This document shows positions 35,592-43,960 of a stretch of DNA of 51,493 bases, in pieces; the first letter of the stretch is position 1; every line of letters begins with the position of its first letter. The stretch covers positions 1-51,493 of the forward strand of contig NZ_JNYE01000085.1 of assembly GCF_000717185.1 (NCBI RefSeq), given 5' to 3'. The notes beneath the pieces are model-generated. The model did no database searches and had not been told where the DNA came from. It saw only the letters and a program-made list of their open reading frames with translations. The translations under genes and the position numbers were made by a program. The stretch is from Kitasatospora phosalacinea. GTDB taxonomy: Bacteria; Actinomycetota; Actinomycetes; Streptomycetales; Streptomycetaceae.

Positions 35592-35870
35592 CTACGACTC
35601 GTAGCGCTCGACCTCTTCGACGCTGCGCACGCTCGCCCCGTCGGGGTCCTCACCGGCCCGGACCCGGGCGCGGCGCTGGCGGAGCAGGTCCCAGCACTGG
35701 TCGAGCTGCTCCTCGATGTCCTTGAGTTCGCGGTGCTCGGTGGACTGGTCGATCCGGCCCTCGACGAGGGCGGCGCGCAGGTCGCGCTCGGCCTCGACCA
35801 TCTCGCTGATCCGCTCCAGGATGCGGCGGTCGGTGCTGCCGCTGCCGCCGTCGCGGCTCTGCTCGTCCAT
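35592..35870 (-). CDS. DUF2630 family protein
   Basis: A 92-residue, highly charged helical protein (RILERISEMVEAERDLRAAL). LDQCWDLLRQRRARVRAGED is the conserved core I associate with DUF2630. Probably a short coiled coil; function unknown. ATG follows GAGGAGG. Confidence 0.8.
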   Translation of the reverse strand: MDEQSRDGGSGSTDRRILERISEMVEAERDLRAALVEGRIDQSTEHRELKDIEEQLDQCWDLLRQRRARVRAGEDPDGASVRSVEEVERYES

Positions 35871-36051
35871 CGGTGGCCTCCTCGCGGTCGTCCGGCCCCT
35901 CCACTCTAGGAAGGGGCGGTGGCGGCCGCGAGCCGGGCGACGCGGGGCCGCACCGAACGGGGAGCGTAATTGACAGGGCGTCAGGCGGGCGAAAGGATCA
36001 CCTACTGAAAACGACTCCCACTACCACTAACCCCGGAAGGCCGGATCCGCC

Positions 36052-36441
36052 ATGTCGCTGGACGTCTCCCCCACCCTGCTGGCCCTGGCCGAGCGCGACG
36101 AGGTCGCCGACGCCGACTTCCTCGCCACCGTCCGCACCTCGCTGCCCTACGCCTACCGCCTGGTCAACGACCTGACGGCCGAACTCGCCCTCACCGACGC
36201 CGAGTTCGCCGACAACACGGTCGCCCCGAGCGAGGCCGAACGGGCCCAGCTGCTGCGCGCGCTGGCCAGCGACTCGATCCGCGGCGCGCTGGAGCGGCAC
36301 TTCTCGGTGAAGCTGGCCTTCCAGAACTGCCACCGCCTCGCGGCCTTCCACCCGCACGCCGAACACACCGCCGCCTACCGGGAGTTCACCTCCCCGCGGG
36401 CCCAACTGCTGAACCAGTCACCGGAACTGCGCGACTGCTGA
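36052..36441 (+). CDS. SCO5389-family-like conserved protein
   Basis: A 129-residue protein similar, from memory, to the SCO5389 family of streptomycetes. Recognisable parts are MSLDVSPTLLALAERDEV, VRTSLPYAYRLV, QLLRALASDSIRGALERHF and LAFQNCHR. Mostly helical and soluble, with two Cys. Function unknown. ATG follows GGAAGG. Confidence 0.72.
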   Translation: MSLDVSPTLLALAERDEVADADFLATVRTSLPYAYRLVNDLTAELALTDAEFADNTVAPSEAERAQLLRALASDSIRGALERHFSVKLAFQNCHRLAAFHPHAEHTAAYREFTSPRAQLLNQSPELRDC

Positions 36442-36491
36442 GCCCGCCCGGGAGGGTGGTCGCGGGCCTACCCGGACCGCCCTCCCTTTCC

Positions 36492-36505
36492 TGTGAACGT
36501 TCACA
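36492..36505. promoter_or_regulatory. LacI-type operator, site 1
   Basis: TGTGAACGTTCACA is a perfect 14-bp palindrome with the central CG typical of LacI/GalR operators, 144 bases before the galactanase start. Confidence 0.75.
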
Positions 36506-36579
36506 AGAAAATGGCTCCTAGTGCTTGCAGCCCCACCGAATATTGGGGTTTCCTATGGCGGAACGCTACAGACGACTTC

Positions 36580-36593
36580 TGTGTACGTTCACA
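36580..36593. promoter_or_regulatory. LacI-type operator, site 2
   Basis: TGTGTACGTTCACA differs from site 1 at one position and lies 88 bp further on, 43 bases before the galactanase start. The pair suggests DNA looping by one repressor. Confidence 0.75.
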
Positions 36594-36635
36594 GGCACTC
36601 CCCCACCCCGCCCCCACTCCCCGCCAAGGACGACG

Positions 36636-38210
36636 ATGCACCAGGGCATCAAGCGCGCACTCATCACCACCGCGGCGGCACTCCCGCTCGCCGCCACCGC
36701 CGTCACCGGCCTCCCCACCGCGGCCGGCGCCGCCGCGACCCTCACCAACACCGGCTTCGAGTCCGGCGGCACCGGAACGGCCGCCCCCGCCGGCTGGTCC
36801 ACCTACTCGGCCGCCGGACAGAACAGCGCCTCGTACACCGAGGCCGGGGGCCACAGCGGCTCGTACCGGCTCACCCACTACGCGGCCGCCGCCTACAAGG
36901 TCGAGACCTACCAGTACCTGTCCGGGCTGGCCAACGGCACCTACACGCTGACCGCCTGGGTCCGCTCCAGCGGCGGGCAGAACTCGGCGTACCTGGCCCT
37001 GCGCAACTGCGGCTCCGCCGAGCAGCGCACCGACCTGCCGCCGACCCCCGACGGCGCCTGGATCCGGCTGGTCACCTCGGTCGCCGTGACCGGCGGCCAG
37101 TGCACCGTCAGCATCAACTCCGACGCCAAGGCCGGGAACTGGATCAACGTCGACGACCTCTCCCTCACCCCCGGCAGCACCGGCCTGGCCGCCCGCGGCG
37201 TGGACGTCTCCACGCTGAAGAAGAGCGAGGACAAGGGCGGCACCTACCGCTGGGCAGACGGCACCGCCGGGGACGCGCTGAGCATCCTGCACTCCAACGG
37301 CGCGAACTACGTGCGGCTCAAGGTCTGGGTCAACCCCGCCGACGGCTACAACAACAAGGACAGGGTCCTGGCCATGGCCAAGCGCGCCAAGGCGCTCGGC
37401 ATGGGCCTGCTGATCGACTTCCACTACTCCGACAGCTGGGCCGACCCCGGCAAGCAGACCAAGCCCGCCGCCTGGTCCGGCTACTCGCTGGCCCAGCTGA
37501 AGTCGGCGGTCTACAACCACACCTACGACGTGCTGAACGCGCTGAAGGCCCAGGGCACCACCGCCGACATGGTGCAGATCGGCAACGAGATCAACGCCGG
37601 GATCCTGTGGAACGAGGGCTCCACCGCCAACTGGTCCAACCTGGCGGCGCTCCTCACCCAGGGAGCGAACGCGGCGAAGGCCGTGAGCAGTTCGACCAAG
37701 GTCGCGCTGCACCTCGCGAAGGGCGGCGACGACGCCGGGGCCCGGGCCTTCTTCGACCAGGCGGTCTCGCACGGGGTGCCGTTCGACCTGATCGGCCTCT
37801 CGTACTACGGCTACTGGCACGGCCCGCTGAGCGACCTGCAGACCACCCTGGACGACATGGCCGCCCGCTACGGCAAGCAGGTGTTCGTCGCCGAGACCGC
37901 GTACGCCTTCACCCTGGCGAACGACGACGCGCTGGAGAACAACGTCGCGACCTCCTCCCAGCTGGTGGCCGGCTACCCCGCCACCCAGGCCGGGCAGGCC
38001 GCCAACCTGCGCGACGTGATGAACGTGGTGGAGGCCGTACCGAACGGCCGGGGGCTGGGCGTCTTCTACTGGGAGCCCACCTGGACGGCCGTGACGGGCA
38101 ACGGCTGGGACCCGACCGACCCGGCGTCCGGGGACGCCTGGGAGAACCAGGCGCTGTTCGACTACAACGACAGGCCGACCAGCGCCATGAGCTGGCTGAA
38201 GCACCGCTGA
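36636..38210 (+). CDS. Secreted GH53 arabinogalactan endo-beta-1,4-galactanase
   Basis: A 524-residue secreted enzyme. Residues 1-34 are a signal peptide (IKRALITTAAALPLAATAV) ending near AGAAA. Residues 35-180 are a galactose-binding-like carbohydrate module (TNTGFESGGTGTAAPAGW). The GH53 barrel covers about 185-524: GVDVSTLKKSED, LLIDFHYSDSWADPGKQ, the acid/base Glu in VQIGNEINAGILW, and the nucleophile Glu in FVAETAYAF. It cuts beta-1,4-galactan side chains of pectin outside the cell. The start follows AAGGA; earlier in-frame ATGs lack a signal peptide at the front. Two LacI-like palindromes show control by galactan-derived sugar. Confidence 0.92.
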   Translation: MHQGIKRALITTAAALPLAATAVTGLPTAAGAAATLTNTGFESGGTGTAAPAGWSTYSAAGQNSASYTEAGGHSGSYRLTHYAAAAYKVETYQYLSGLANGTYTLTAWVRSSGGQNSAYLALRNCGSAEQRTDLPPTPDGAWIRLVTSVAVTGGQCTVSINSDAKAGNWINVDDLSLTPGSTGLAARGVDVSTLKKSEDKGGTYRWADGTAGDALSILHSNGANYVRLKVWVNPADGYNNKDRVLAMAKRAKALGMGLLIDFHYSDSWADPGKQTKPAAWSGYSLAQLKSAVYNHTYDVLNALKAQGTTADMVQIGNEINAGILWNEGSTANWSNLAALLTQGANAAKAVSSSTKVALHLAKGGDDAGARAFFDQAVSHGVPFDLIGLSYYGYWHGPLSDLQTTLDDMAARYGKQVFVAETAYAFTLANDDALENNVATSSQLVAGYPATQAGQAANLRDVMNVVEAVPNGRGLGVFYWEPTWTAVTGNGWDPTDPASGDAWENQALFDYNDRPTSAMSWLKHR

Positions 38211-38563
38211 CCCACCGCTGACCCACCACCGAGCCACCGCCCGGCCGACGGCACCCCTCCCATCGGCCGGGCCCGGCCCGGAACCAGCCGGGCGCACCCC
38301 CGCCAGAGCCGCCCCGGGCGCTGCCCCAGGACGGCTCGGCTCGGCCCGCGCCAGCCGGGCACCGCTCCGACCCGCCAGGCGCAGCCACGAAACCAACGGG
38401 CACAGCCCGGGGCCGCCCCGGCACGGCCCCGGGCCCGTGGGGATCAGCCCCGAGCCGGCCCCGAGCCACTCCCAAGCCCCCTGGGCCGAGCCCCGGGACC
38501 GGCCGACCCGGGCACAGCCCCGGGCCCGCCTGGCGGCCGTTGCCGCTTCCCGGCCGCCGCGGG
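38211..38563. other. 353-bp convergent spacer
   Basis: GC-rich spacer between the galactanase and the MFS gene. Besides the terminator hairpin it contains many near-repeats of agccccgggcc/ggccccgagcc type. No gene is supported. Confidence 0.6.
38239..38272 (+). terminator. Terminator hairpin after the galactanase
   Basis: A perfect 10-bp stem (GCCCGGCCGA / TCGGCCGGGC) with a 14-base loop, 28 bases after the stop. Confidence 0.7.
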
Positions 38564-40012
38564 TCAGCCGCCGACCGTCTCGCGCTCCGCGGCCGCGGCC
38601 TGCCGCTCCGCCGCCGCGGCCTCCACCGGCACGGTCGCCGCGGTGGCCCGGCGGGCCGGGACGAGCAGGGCGGCGAGGGCGGCGGCCAGGCAGAACGCGG
38701 CCAGGAGGGCGAAGCCGTGGGTGTAGCCGGATTCGGCGGGGCGGCCGTCGGACTGCAGGTGGCCGGTGACCAGGCCGGTCATCAGGGCGGCGCCCATCGA
38801 GCCGCCGATGGTGCGGATGTTGGCGTTCATGCCGGTGGCGGCGCCGGTCTGGGCGGCGGGGACGGCCTGCACGATGAGGTTGCTCATCGAGGCGAAGGCG
38901 AGTCCGATGCCGAGGCCGAACACGCCCGCGGCGACCGCGACGTCCGCGGGGCTGCCGTGCCGGGCGGCGAGCAGCGCGCAGGCGATCGCGCCGAACAGGG
39001 CGCCGGTGACCAGCTGGGCCTTGGCGGGGAAGCGTCCGGCCAGCCGTCCGCCGACCACGCCCGCCACGAACATGGCGGCGACCATCGGGAGCATCAGCAG
39101 TCCGGCGCCGGTGACGCTGGAGCCGAAGCCGTACCCGGCGCTGGTGGGCATCTGGACGAAGCCCGGGAGGAAGGCCCAGACCGCGTACATGCCCGCGCCG
39201 AACAGCAGGGCGGCGGTGTTGGTGGTCCACACGGCGGGCAGTCGCATGACGCGCAGGTCGATCAGCGGGTTGCGGGAGCGGGACTCGTTGAACGCCCAGG
39301 CGGCGAACAGCACCACGGCGACGGCGAGCAGGCCGAGCACCTTGGTCGAGGCCCAGCCCCACTGGGAGGCCTGGCTGACCGGCAGCAGCAGGGCGACCAG
39401 CCAGCCGGAGAGCAGGACGGAGGAGAGCCAGTCGACGCTGCCCTCGCTGCGGTTGGGCGACTCGGGGACGTAGCGGTGGGCCAGCAGGACGGTGCCCGCG
39501 ACCACGATGACGGGCAGCCAGAACAGCCAGCGGTAGTCGAGGGCGCCGACGATCGGCCCGGCCAGGACCATGCCGAGGCCGCTGCCGACGGCGATCACCG
39601 CGGACATGTTGCTGATGCCGCCGGAGACCCGTCCGGGCGGGAACTCGTCGCGGATGATGCCGAAGGAGAGCGGGAACAGCGCACCGGCGATGCCCTGGAT
39701 CACCCGGGCCACGATCAGCACGGTGATGTTCGGCGCGAGCGCCGCGACCAGGCAGCCGACCAGCAGCGCGACCAGCGCGGCGACCAGGGTGCGCTTCTTG
39801 CCGACCAGGTCGCCGACCCGGCCGAGGATCGGGGTGAAGACCGAGGCGGAGAGCAGGTAGGCGGTCATCACCCAGGTGACGGTGGACTGCGTGGTGTGCA
39901 TCTCCTCCTGGACGATCGGGAGGGCGGGCGTGATCAGCGACTGGAGCAGCGCGTACACGCCCGCTCCGACGGCGAGCACGCCGAAGGTCAGGCGGGGGGA
40001 GTGGCGGTTCAT
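38564..40012 (-). CDS. MFS multidrug exporter (DHA2-like)
   Basis: A 482-residue drug/proton antiporter of the major facilitator superfamily with about 14 hydrophobic segments. LGRVGDLVGKKRTLVAALVA after the second helix is the family loop motif, and TGAATGMNANIRTIGGSMG is typical of DHA2 exporters. The last 30 residues are charged (AAAERQAAAAERE). The gene is divergent from a TetR regulator with twin operators between them, so its export is probably induced by the exported compound. ATG follows GAGAGGG. Confidence 0.88.
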   Translation of the reverse strand: MNRHSPRLTFGVLAVGAGVYALLQSLITPALPIVQEEMHTTQSTVTWVMTAYLLSASVFTPILGRVGDLVGKKRTLVAALVALLVGCLVAALAPNITVLIVARVIQGIAGALFPLSFGIIRDEFPPGRVSGGISNMSAVIAVGSGLGMVLAGPIVGALDYRWLFWLPVIVVAGTVLLAHRYVPESPNRSEGSVDWLSSVLLSGWLVALLLPVSQASQWGWASTKVLGLLAVAVVLFAAWAFNESRSRNPLIDLRVMRLPAVWTTNTAALLFGAGMYAVWAFLPGFVQMPTSAGYGFGSSVTGAGLLMLPMVAAMFVAGVVGGRLAGRFPAKAQLVTGALFGAIACALLAARHGSPADVAVAAGVFGLGIGLAFASMSNLIVQAVPAAQTGAATGMNANIRTIGGSMGAALMTGLVTGHLQSDGRPAESGYTHGFALLAAFCLAAALAALLVPARRATAATVPVEAAAAERQAAAAERETVGG

Positions 40013-40255
40013 CGAACCCTCTCGGGACTCGGGACGGCGCACGCGGGCAGCACGGGGTGCACCGCGGCGGCCGGGCATCAGAACGGTAGGACGGAGGAAC
40101 GCAGGAACGGCGGGGCAGCGGAGCAGTGGGACGATGGCGGTGCTCACGGTCGCCGTGCGGTCACCCGGCGTCGTCGGGCGGGTGTGCGGGCACGGCGAAA
40201 CGGCAGGTCCGCCCGTACGCGGGCGGGCCGGAGTCCGGGCCCCGGTGCTAAAGTC

Positions 40256-40267
40256 GAGGCATGCCTC
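40256..40267. promoter_or_regulatory. TetR operator, site 1
   Basis: GAGGCATGCCTC, a perfect 12-bp palindrome, 22 bp centre to centre (two DNA turns) from site 2. Confidence 0.78.
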
Positions 40268-40276
40268 CAGATTAGC

Positions 40277-40290
40277 GGAGGCATGCCTCC
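40277..40290. promoter_or_regulatory. TetR operator, site 2
   Basis: GGAGGCATGCCTCC, a perfect 14-bp palindrome sharing the core with site 1, 43 bases before the TetR start. Confidence 0.8.
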
Positions 40291-40332
40291 GGTTCAATTC
40301 GAATTCCCGGATGTGTCGAGAACGAGGTCCCC

Positions 40333-40911
40333 GTGCCGGATCAGATCGTGGTGAGCGAGTTCCTCGCCGCCCAGCGCCCGCGCCGCGCGGACGCCGCCCG
40401 CAACTTCGACGCGCTGCTCGCCGCCGCCCGCGAGGCGTTCGCCGCGCACGGCGCCGAGGCCTCCCTGGAGGACATCGCCCGTCGGGCCGGCGTCGGCATC
40501 GGCACCCTCTACCGCAACTTCCCCACCCGCCGGCACCTGTTCGAGGCGGTGTACGCCGCCGAGGTCGACGACCTCTACCAGGCCTCCCTCGCGGTCGCCG
40601 ACCTGCCGCCCTGGGAGGCGCTGACCACCTGGCTGCGCCGCTTCGTCGACTACGCGACGACCAAGCGGGCGATCCGCGAGGCCCTGGCGGGCGAGGAGTC
40701 GGACGTCTTCCAGGCCTGCCTGCAGTCCATGTACTCCGGAGGCACCCCGCTGCTGCTGCGCGCCCAGGCGGCGGGCGAGGCGCGCAGCGACATGAGCATC
40801 GAGGACCTGCTGCGGATGGTCTCCGGCATCACCTCGGTGGCGTTCCCGGAGGAGGGGCAGCGCGACCGCGTGCTGGCCATCGCCCTGGACGGGGTACGCA
40901 CCCGCCGCTGA
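40333..40911 (+). CDS. TetR-family repressor
   Basis: A 192-residue regulator. The DNA-binding domain is at residues 25-70, with ASLEDIARRAGVGIGTLYRN as the helix-turn-helix. The C-terminal ligand domain contains WEALTTWLRRFVDYATTKR, common in repressors of MFS exporters. It should bind the twin GAGGCATGCCTC sites and control both itself and the divergent exporter. GTG start follows CGAGG. Confidence 0.9.
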   Translation: MPDQIVVSEFLAAQRPRRADAARNFDALLAAAREAFAAHGAEASLEDIARRAGVGIGTLYRNFPTRRHLFEAVYAAEVDDLYQASLAVADLPPWEALTTWLRRFVDYATTKRAIREALAGEESDVFQACLQSMYSGGTPLLLRAQAAGEARSDMSIEDLLRMVSGITSVAFPEEGQRDRVLAIALDGVRTRR

Positions 40912-40926
40912 GCGCGGCCCGGGTCC

Positions 40927-41526
40927 TCAGCCCAGCGGGTGCGCGGGGTCGCGGCCGACCAGGCCCAGCAGCCGGGTCGCGGCGTCCGCACCGGCCGGGA
41001 CGGGGACGGGGTCGGCGAACAGCCCGGAGGCGGCCAACGCGTCGGCCTGCGGGGCGAGTTCGGCGAGCGCGAACTCGGCGGCGGCCGGGTCGACGGTCGG
41101 GTCGGCGCCGGTGCCCTGGGCGAGGTCCCAGGCGTGCACGACCGCGTCCACGGTCATCTCCCGGGCGTACCCGTCGGCCCGCCGCGCGCCGTACGACAGG
41201 TGCACGGTGCGCTCCAGCGCGCCCGGGGCGGCGAACGCGGCCCGGGCGGCGTCGGCGGCGGCCGTCCAGGCGGCGACCGGGTCGTCGCCCAGCACGTCGC
41301 CGTCGAAGCGGTCGCCGATCTCGGCGACGGTGGCCCCGGCCAGCAGGTCGGGCACCCAGAGCTGTTCGGAGGTCAGGTGGCCGACCAGCTGCCGGACCGT
41401 CCAGTCGGTGCACGGGGTGGGCGCCTGCCAGGCGCCGTCGGGCACGGCCCGGACCAGGTCGCCGAAGTGCTCCAGCGCCCGGGCGTGCAGCGCGAGCAGG
41501 GCCGGTCCGTCGAGGTGTGCTGCCAT
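40927..41526 (-). CDS. TIGR03086-type DinB/mycothiol-linked protein
   Basis: A 199-residue member of the mycothiol-dependent maleylpyruvate isomerase N-terminal (DinB-like) group. The metal-binding pattern is LHARALEHFGDLVRAV, WTVRQLVGHLTSEQ and a later VVHAWDLAQG. TPCTDWTV is the usual family motif. It likely binds zinc and may use mycothiol. It is convergent with the TetR gene, 15 bases apart. Confidence 0.82.
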   Translation of the reverse strand: MAAHLDGPALLALHARALEHFGDLVRAVPDGAWQAPTPCTDWTVRQLVGHLTSEQLWVPDLLAGATVAEIGDRFDGDVLGDDPVAAWTAAADAARAAFAAPGALERTVHLSYGARRADGYAREMTVDAVVHAWDLAQGTGADPTVDPAAAEFALAELAPQADALAASGLFADPVPVPAGADAATRLLGLVGRDPAHPLG

Positions 41527-41583
41527 GGGGTACACGCTTGCCCGCCCGGGGCGGGGCGGGCAAGCCGACACCCCGGGCGGCCG

Positions 41584-42150
41584 CTACTCGACCGGGGCCT
41601 TCTCGCGCAGCAGCTTGACGAACGCCCGCATCCAGGACGGGTGGTCCGGCCAGGCCCGGGCGGAGACCACCACGCCGTCCACCACCGCGTCGCCGTCGAC
41701 GAAGTCCGCCCCGCCCGCGGCCACGTCCGGCTCCAGCGCCGGGTAGGCGGCGGTGCGGCGCCCGGCCAGCGAGCCGGTCCGCAGGGTGATCAGCGGGCCG
41801 TGGCAGATCTGCGCGAGCGGCTTGTCCTCCTCGACGAACGCGGCGACGATCCGCTGCACCTCCGGGTCGTTGCGCAGGTACTCGGGCGCCCGGCCGCCGG
41901 GCAGCACCAGCGCCACGTACTGCGCGGGGTCGACGTCCGCGAACGCCAGGTCGGCGGGCCAGGTGTAGCCGGCCTTCTCGGTGTACGTGTCGTAGCCCGG
42001 GACGAAGTCGTGCACCACGAACTGCAGGGTCTTCTTGGTCGGCGCGGCGATGTCGACCTCGTAGCCCTCCTCCAGCAGCCGCTGGTACGGGTAGAACACC
42101 TCCAGCGACTCCGCCGCGTCACCGGTGATGATCAGGATCTTCGCTGCCAT
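41584..42150 (-). CDS. DJ-1/PfpI family protein
   Basis: A 188-residue member of the DJ-1/PfpI family. The nucleophile Cys is in LAQICHGPLITL near residue 107, and the Glu of VLPGGRAPEYL and AESLEVFYP complete the usual site. Relatives act as glyoxalase III, chaperone or protease-like enzymes. The start chosen (MAAKILIITGD) matches the family; an earlier GTG would add an odd basic extension. Confidence 0.87.
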   Translation of the reverse strand: MAAKILIITGDAAESLEVFYPYQRLLEEGYEVDIAAPTKKTLQFVVHDFVPGYDTYTEKAGYTWPADLAFADVDPAQYVALVLPGGRAPEYLRNDPEVQRIVAAFVEEDKPLAQICHGPLITLRTGSLAGRRTAAYPALEPDVAAGGADFVDGDAVVDGVVVSARAWPDHPSWMRAFVKLLREKAPVE

Positions 42151-42224
42151 CCGGGGATTCCGTCCCTTCGTCGCACCAGGCACGCCCCGCCCCGACGGGG
42201 CCGGGCGGTGACCACCCTGCCCGC

Positions 42225-42237
42225 TGACGCCGCGTCA
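42225..42237. promoter_or_regulatory. TGACGC-N-GCGTCA palindrome
   Basis: Perfect 6-base arms in the spacer between the DJ-1 and phosphatase genes. A leftward TTGACG overlaps its right arm, so it may be an operator for the DJ-1 gene. Confidence 0.4.
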
Positions 42238-42411
42238 ATCAAGGGGCGCGCGCGGCGCGGCGCGGCGCACGGGCGCGCGCTCCCCGACCGCTCCGCCGTC
42301 CGCCGCGCGGGGCCCCCGGCCGGGGGTACTCCGGGGGCGACCCGCCCGGGGCGCGCCTAGCGTGCTGGCAAGGTCCGCCCGTTCTCCGGGTCCGTCGACA
42401 GGGAGGCCGTC

Positions 42412-43212
42412 ATGCAGCACTCGCACCTCGTGGACTCCGCCACCGTCGCCAACCTGCGCGACCTCGGCGGCATCGACCTGCCCGGCGGGGCCCGGGTCCG
42501 GCCCGGACTGGCGCTGCGCTCCGGCCAGTTGGACCGGCTCGACCCGGCGGGCGACCCGGTGTTCGACGCGCTGGGCGTGCGCACCGTCGTCGACCTGCGC
42601 ACCGCAGCCGAGCGCGCCGCCTTCCCCGACCGCGTCCCCGGCGGGGCGCACCTGCTGGTCGCGGACGTGCTCGCCGACGAGGCGGGCAGCGGTGCGACGG
42701 CCGCGCTGACCGCGGCGCTCGCCGACCCGTCCGGCGCGAACCGCGCCCTGGGCGGCGGCCGGGCCGCGGGCGCCCTGCGCGAGGACTACCGGGCGTTCGT
42801 CACCTCGCCCGCCGCCCGGCAGGCCTACAAGCAGTTGATCACGGCGCTCGCCCACCAGGGCGGCGGCCCGGTGCTCTTCCACTGCACCGCGGGCAAGGAC
42901 CGCACCGGCTGGGGCGCCACCCTGGTCCTGCTGCTGCTCGGTGCGGACGAGGAGACCGTCCGCACCGAGTACCTGGCGGTCGACCCGGCGGTGCGCACGC
43001 ACTACGCCCCGCTGGTGGAGCGCTTCGTCGCGGCGGGCGGCGACCCGGAGGTCGCGGACGCCGTGTTCTCCGTCCGCGCCGAGTACCTGGACGCCGCGCT
43101 GGACGTCCTCGCCGGGCACTGGGGCGACGCCGAGAGCTACGCCCGGGCCGGGCTCGGCCTCAAGGACGACACCCTGGACAGCCTGCGCGAGCGCCTGGTC
43201 GGGGCCGCCTGA
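42412..43212 (+). CDS. Tyrosine/lipid phosphatase (PtpB-like)
   Basis: A 266-residue dual-specificity phosphatase. The P-loop is VLFHCTAGKDRTGWG near residue 156, with Cys, Lys, Asp and Arg as in the MptpB/LipA group, which removes phosphate from protein tyrosine and phosphoinositides. ANLRDLGG and VVDLRTAAERA are the conserved N-terminal motifs. No signal peptide is present. The ATG follows GGGAGG. Confidence 0.9.
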   Translation: MQHSHLVDSATVANLRDLGGIDLPGGARVRPGLALRSGQLDRLDPAGDPVFDALGVRTVVDLRTAAERAAFPDRVPGGAHLLVADVLADEAGSGATAALTAALADPSGANRALGGGRAAGALREDYRAFVTSPAARQAYKQLITALAHQGGGPVLFHCTAGKDRTGWGATLVLLLLGADEETVRTEYLAVDPAVRTHYAPLVERFVAAGGDPEVADAVFSVRAEYLDAALDVLAGHWGDAESYARAGLGLKDDTLDSLRERLVGAA

Positions 43213-43219
43213 GCGGCCG

Positions 43220-43894
43220 TCAGCCCGCGGCCCCGGCGGCGCCGACGCAGGCCTCGTTGCCCTCCGGGTCGGCCAGCACCCAGTGGTTCGGCGCGTGCTC
43301 GTCGGTCACCAGGCGGCCCCCGGCGGCGATCGCGGCGGCGATCCGGGCCTCGGCGAGGTCGTGCGGCACCCAGACGTCCACGTGCACCCGGTTGCGCTGC
43401 GGGCGGGGCGCGTCCATCTGCTGGAAGTAGAACGGCGCGCCGCGGCGGGCCGGGTCGATCAGGTCCTCCGGGCTGCCGGAGCGGTCCCGGTAGCCGAGCA
43501 GCGCCCGCCAGAACGCGACCACGGCGGGCACGTCCAGCGCGTCGACCGTGACCTGGACGGTCTGCAGGCCCTCCGGGTCGGCGACCGCGCCGAGCCCGCG
43601 GGCGGTCGCCGAGACCAGCCGGGCCAGCTCGACGTGCCGCCCGGTCAGGCCGTAGTACTCCTCGCCCACCTCGACCAGCCGGACGGTCACGCCCTCCGGC
43701 CGCAGGTCCACGTCCACCTCGCCGACCCCGTCCAGCGCCTCCCCGAGCGCACCGACCAGCCGCGCCCCCGCCCCGAACGACCCCGTCCGGAAGAACGCGC
43801 ACGCCCCCTCCCCCAGCACCCGCCAGTCCTCGGTCCCACCCGCGGCGTGGAACGCCAGCGGCCTGATCCTCGTCTCTTCGTACACGTCAGCCAT
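43220..43894 (-). CDS. PCD-like domain fused to VOC/glyoxalase domain
   Basis: A 224-residue fusion. Residues about 20-100 resemble a pterin-4a-carbinolamine dehydratase fold (WRVLGEGACAFFRTGSFGAG, then VDLRPEGVTVRL). Residues about 108-224 are a VOC domain (TVQVTVDALDVPAVVAFWRA, VHVDVWVPHDLAEAR, HWVLADPEGNEACV), a fold that binds metal through His/Glu. The joint function is unknown. It is convergent with the phosphatase gene with a seven-base gap. Confidence 0.82.
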   Translation of the reverse strand: MADVYEETRIRPLAFHAAGGTEDWRVLGEGACAFFRTGSFGAGARLVGALGEALDGVGEVDVDLRPEGVTVRLVEVGEEYYGLTGRHVELARLVSATARGLGAVADPEGLQTVQVTVDALDVPAVVAFWRALLGYRDRSGSPEDLIDPARRGAPFYFQQMDAPRPQRNRVHVDVWVPHDLAEARIAAAIAAGGRLVTDEHAPNHWVLADPEGNEACVGAAGAAG

Positions 43895-43960
43895 CCGCGC
43901 AGGTTACCGCCCCACACTGACAGCACGTCACCGCGCCCCCGGCACGCAGCGCGCAGCGCG

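Larger units (their letters stand above)
40013..40332. other. 320-bp MFS/TetR divergent spacer
   Basis: It holds both promoters and two TetR-like palindromes at its right end. The left 240 bases show no gene or clear structure, so the MFS transcript may have a long leader if it starts near the operators. Confidence 0.6.

Noticed and set aside
36525..36635. Upstream start codons for the galactanase
   Set aside because: They would bury the signal peptide and place operator site 2 inside the coding region.
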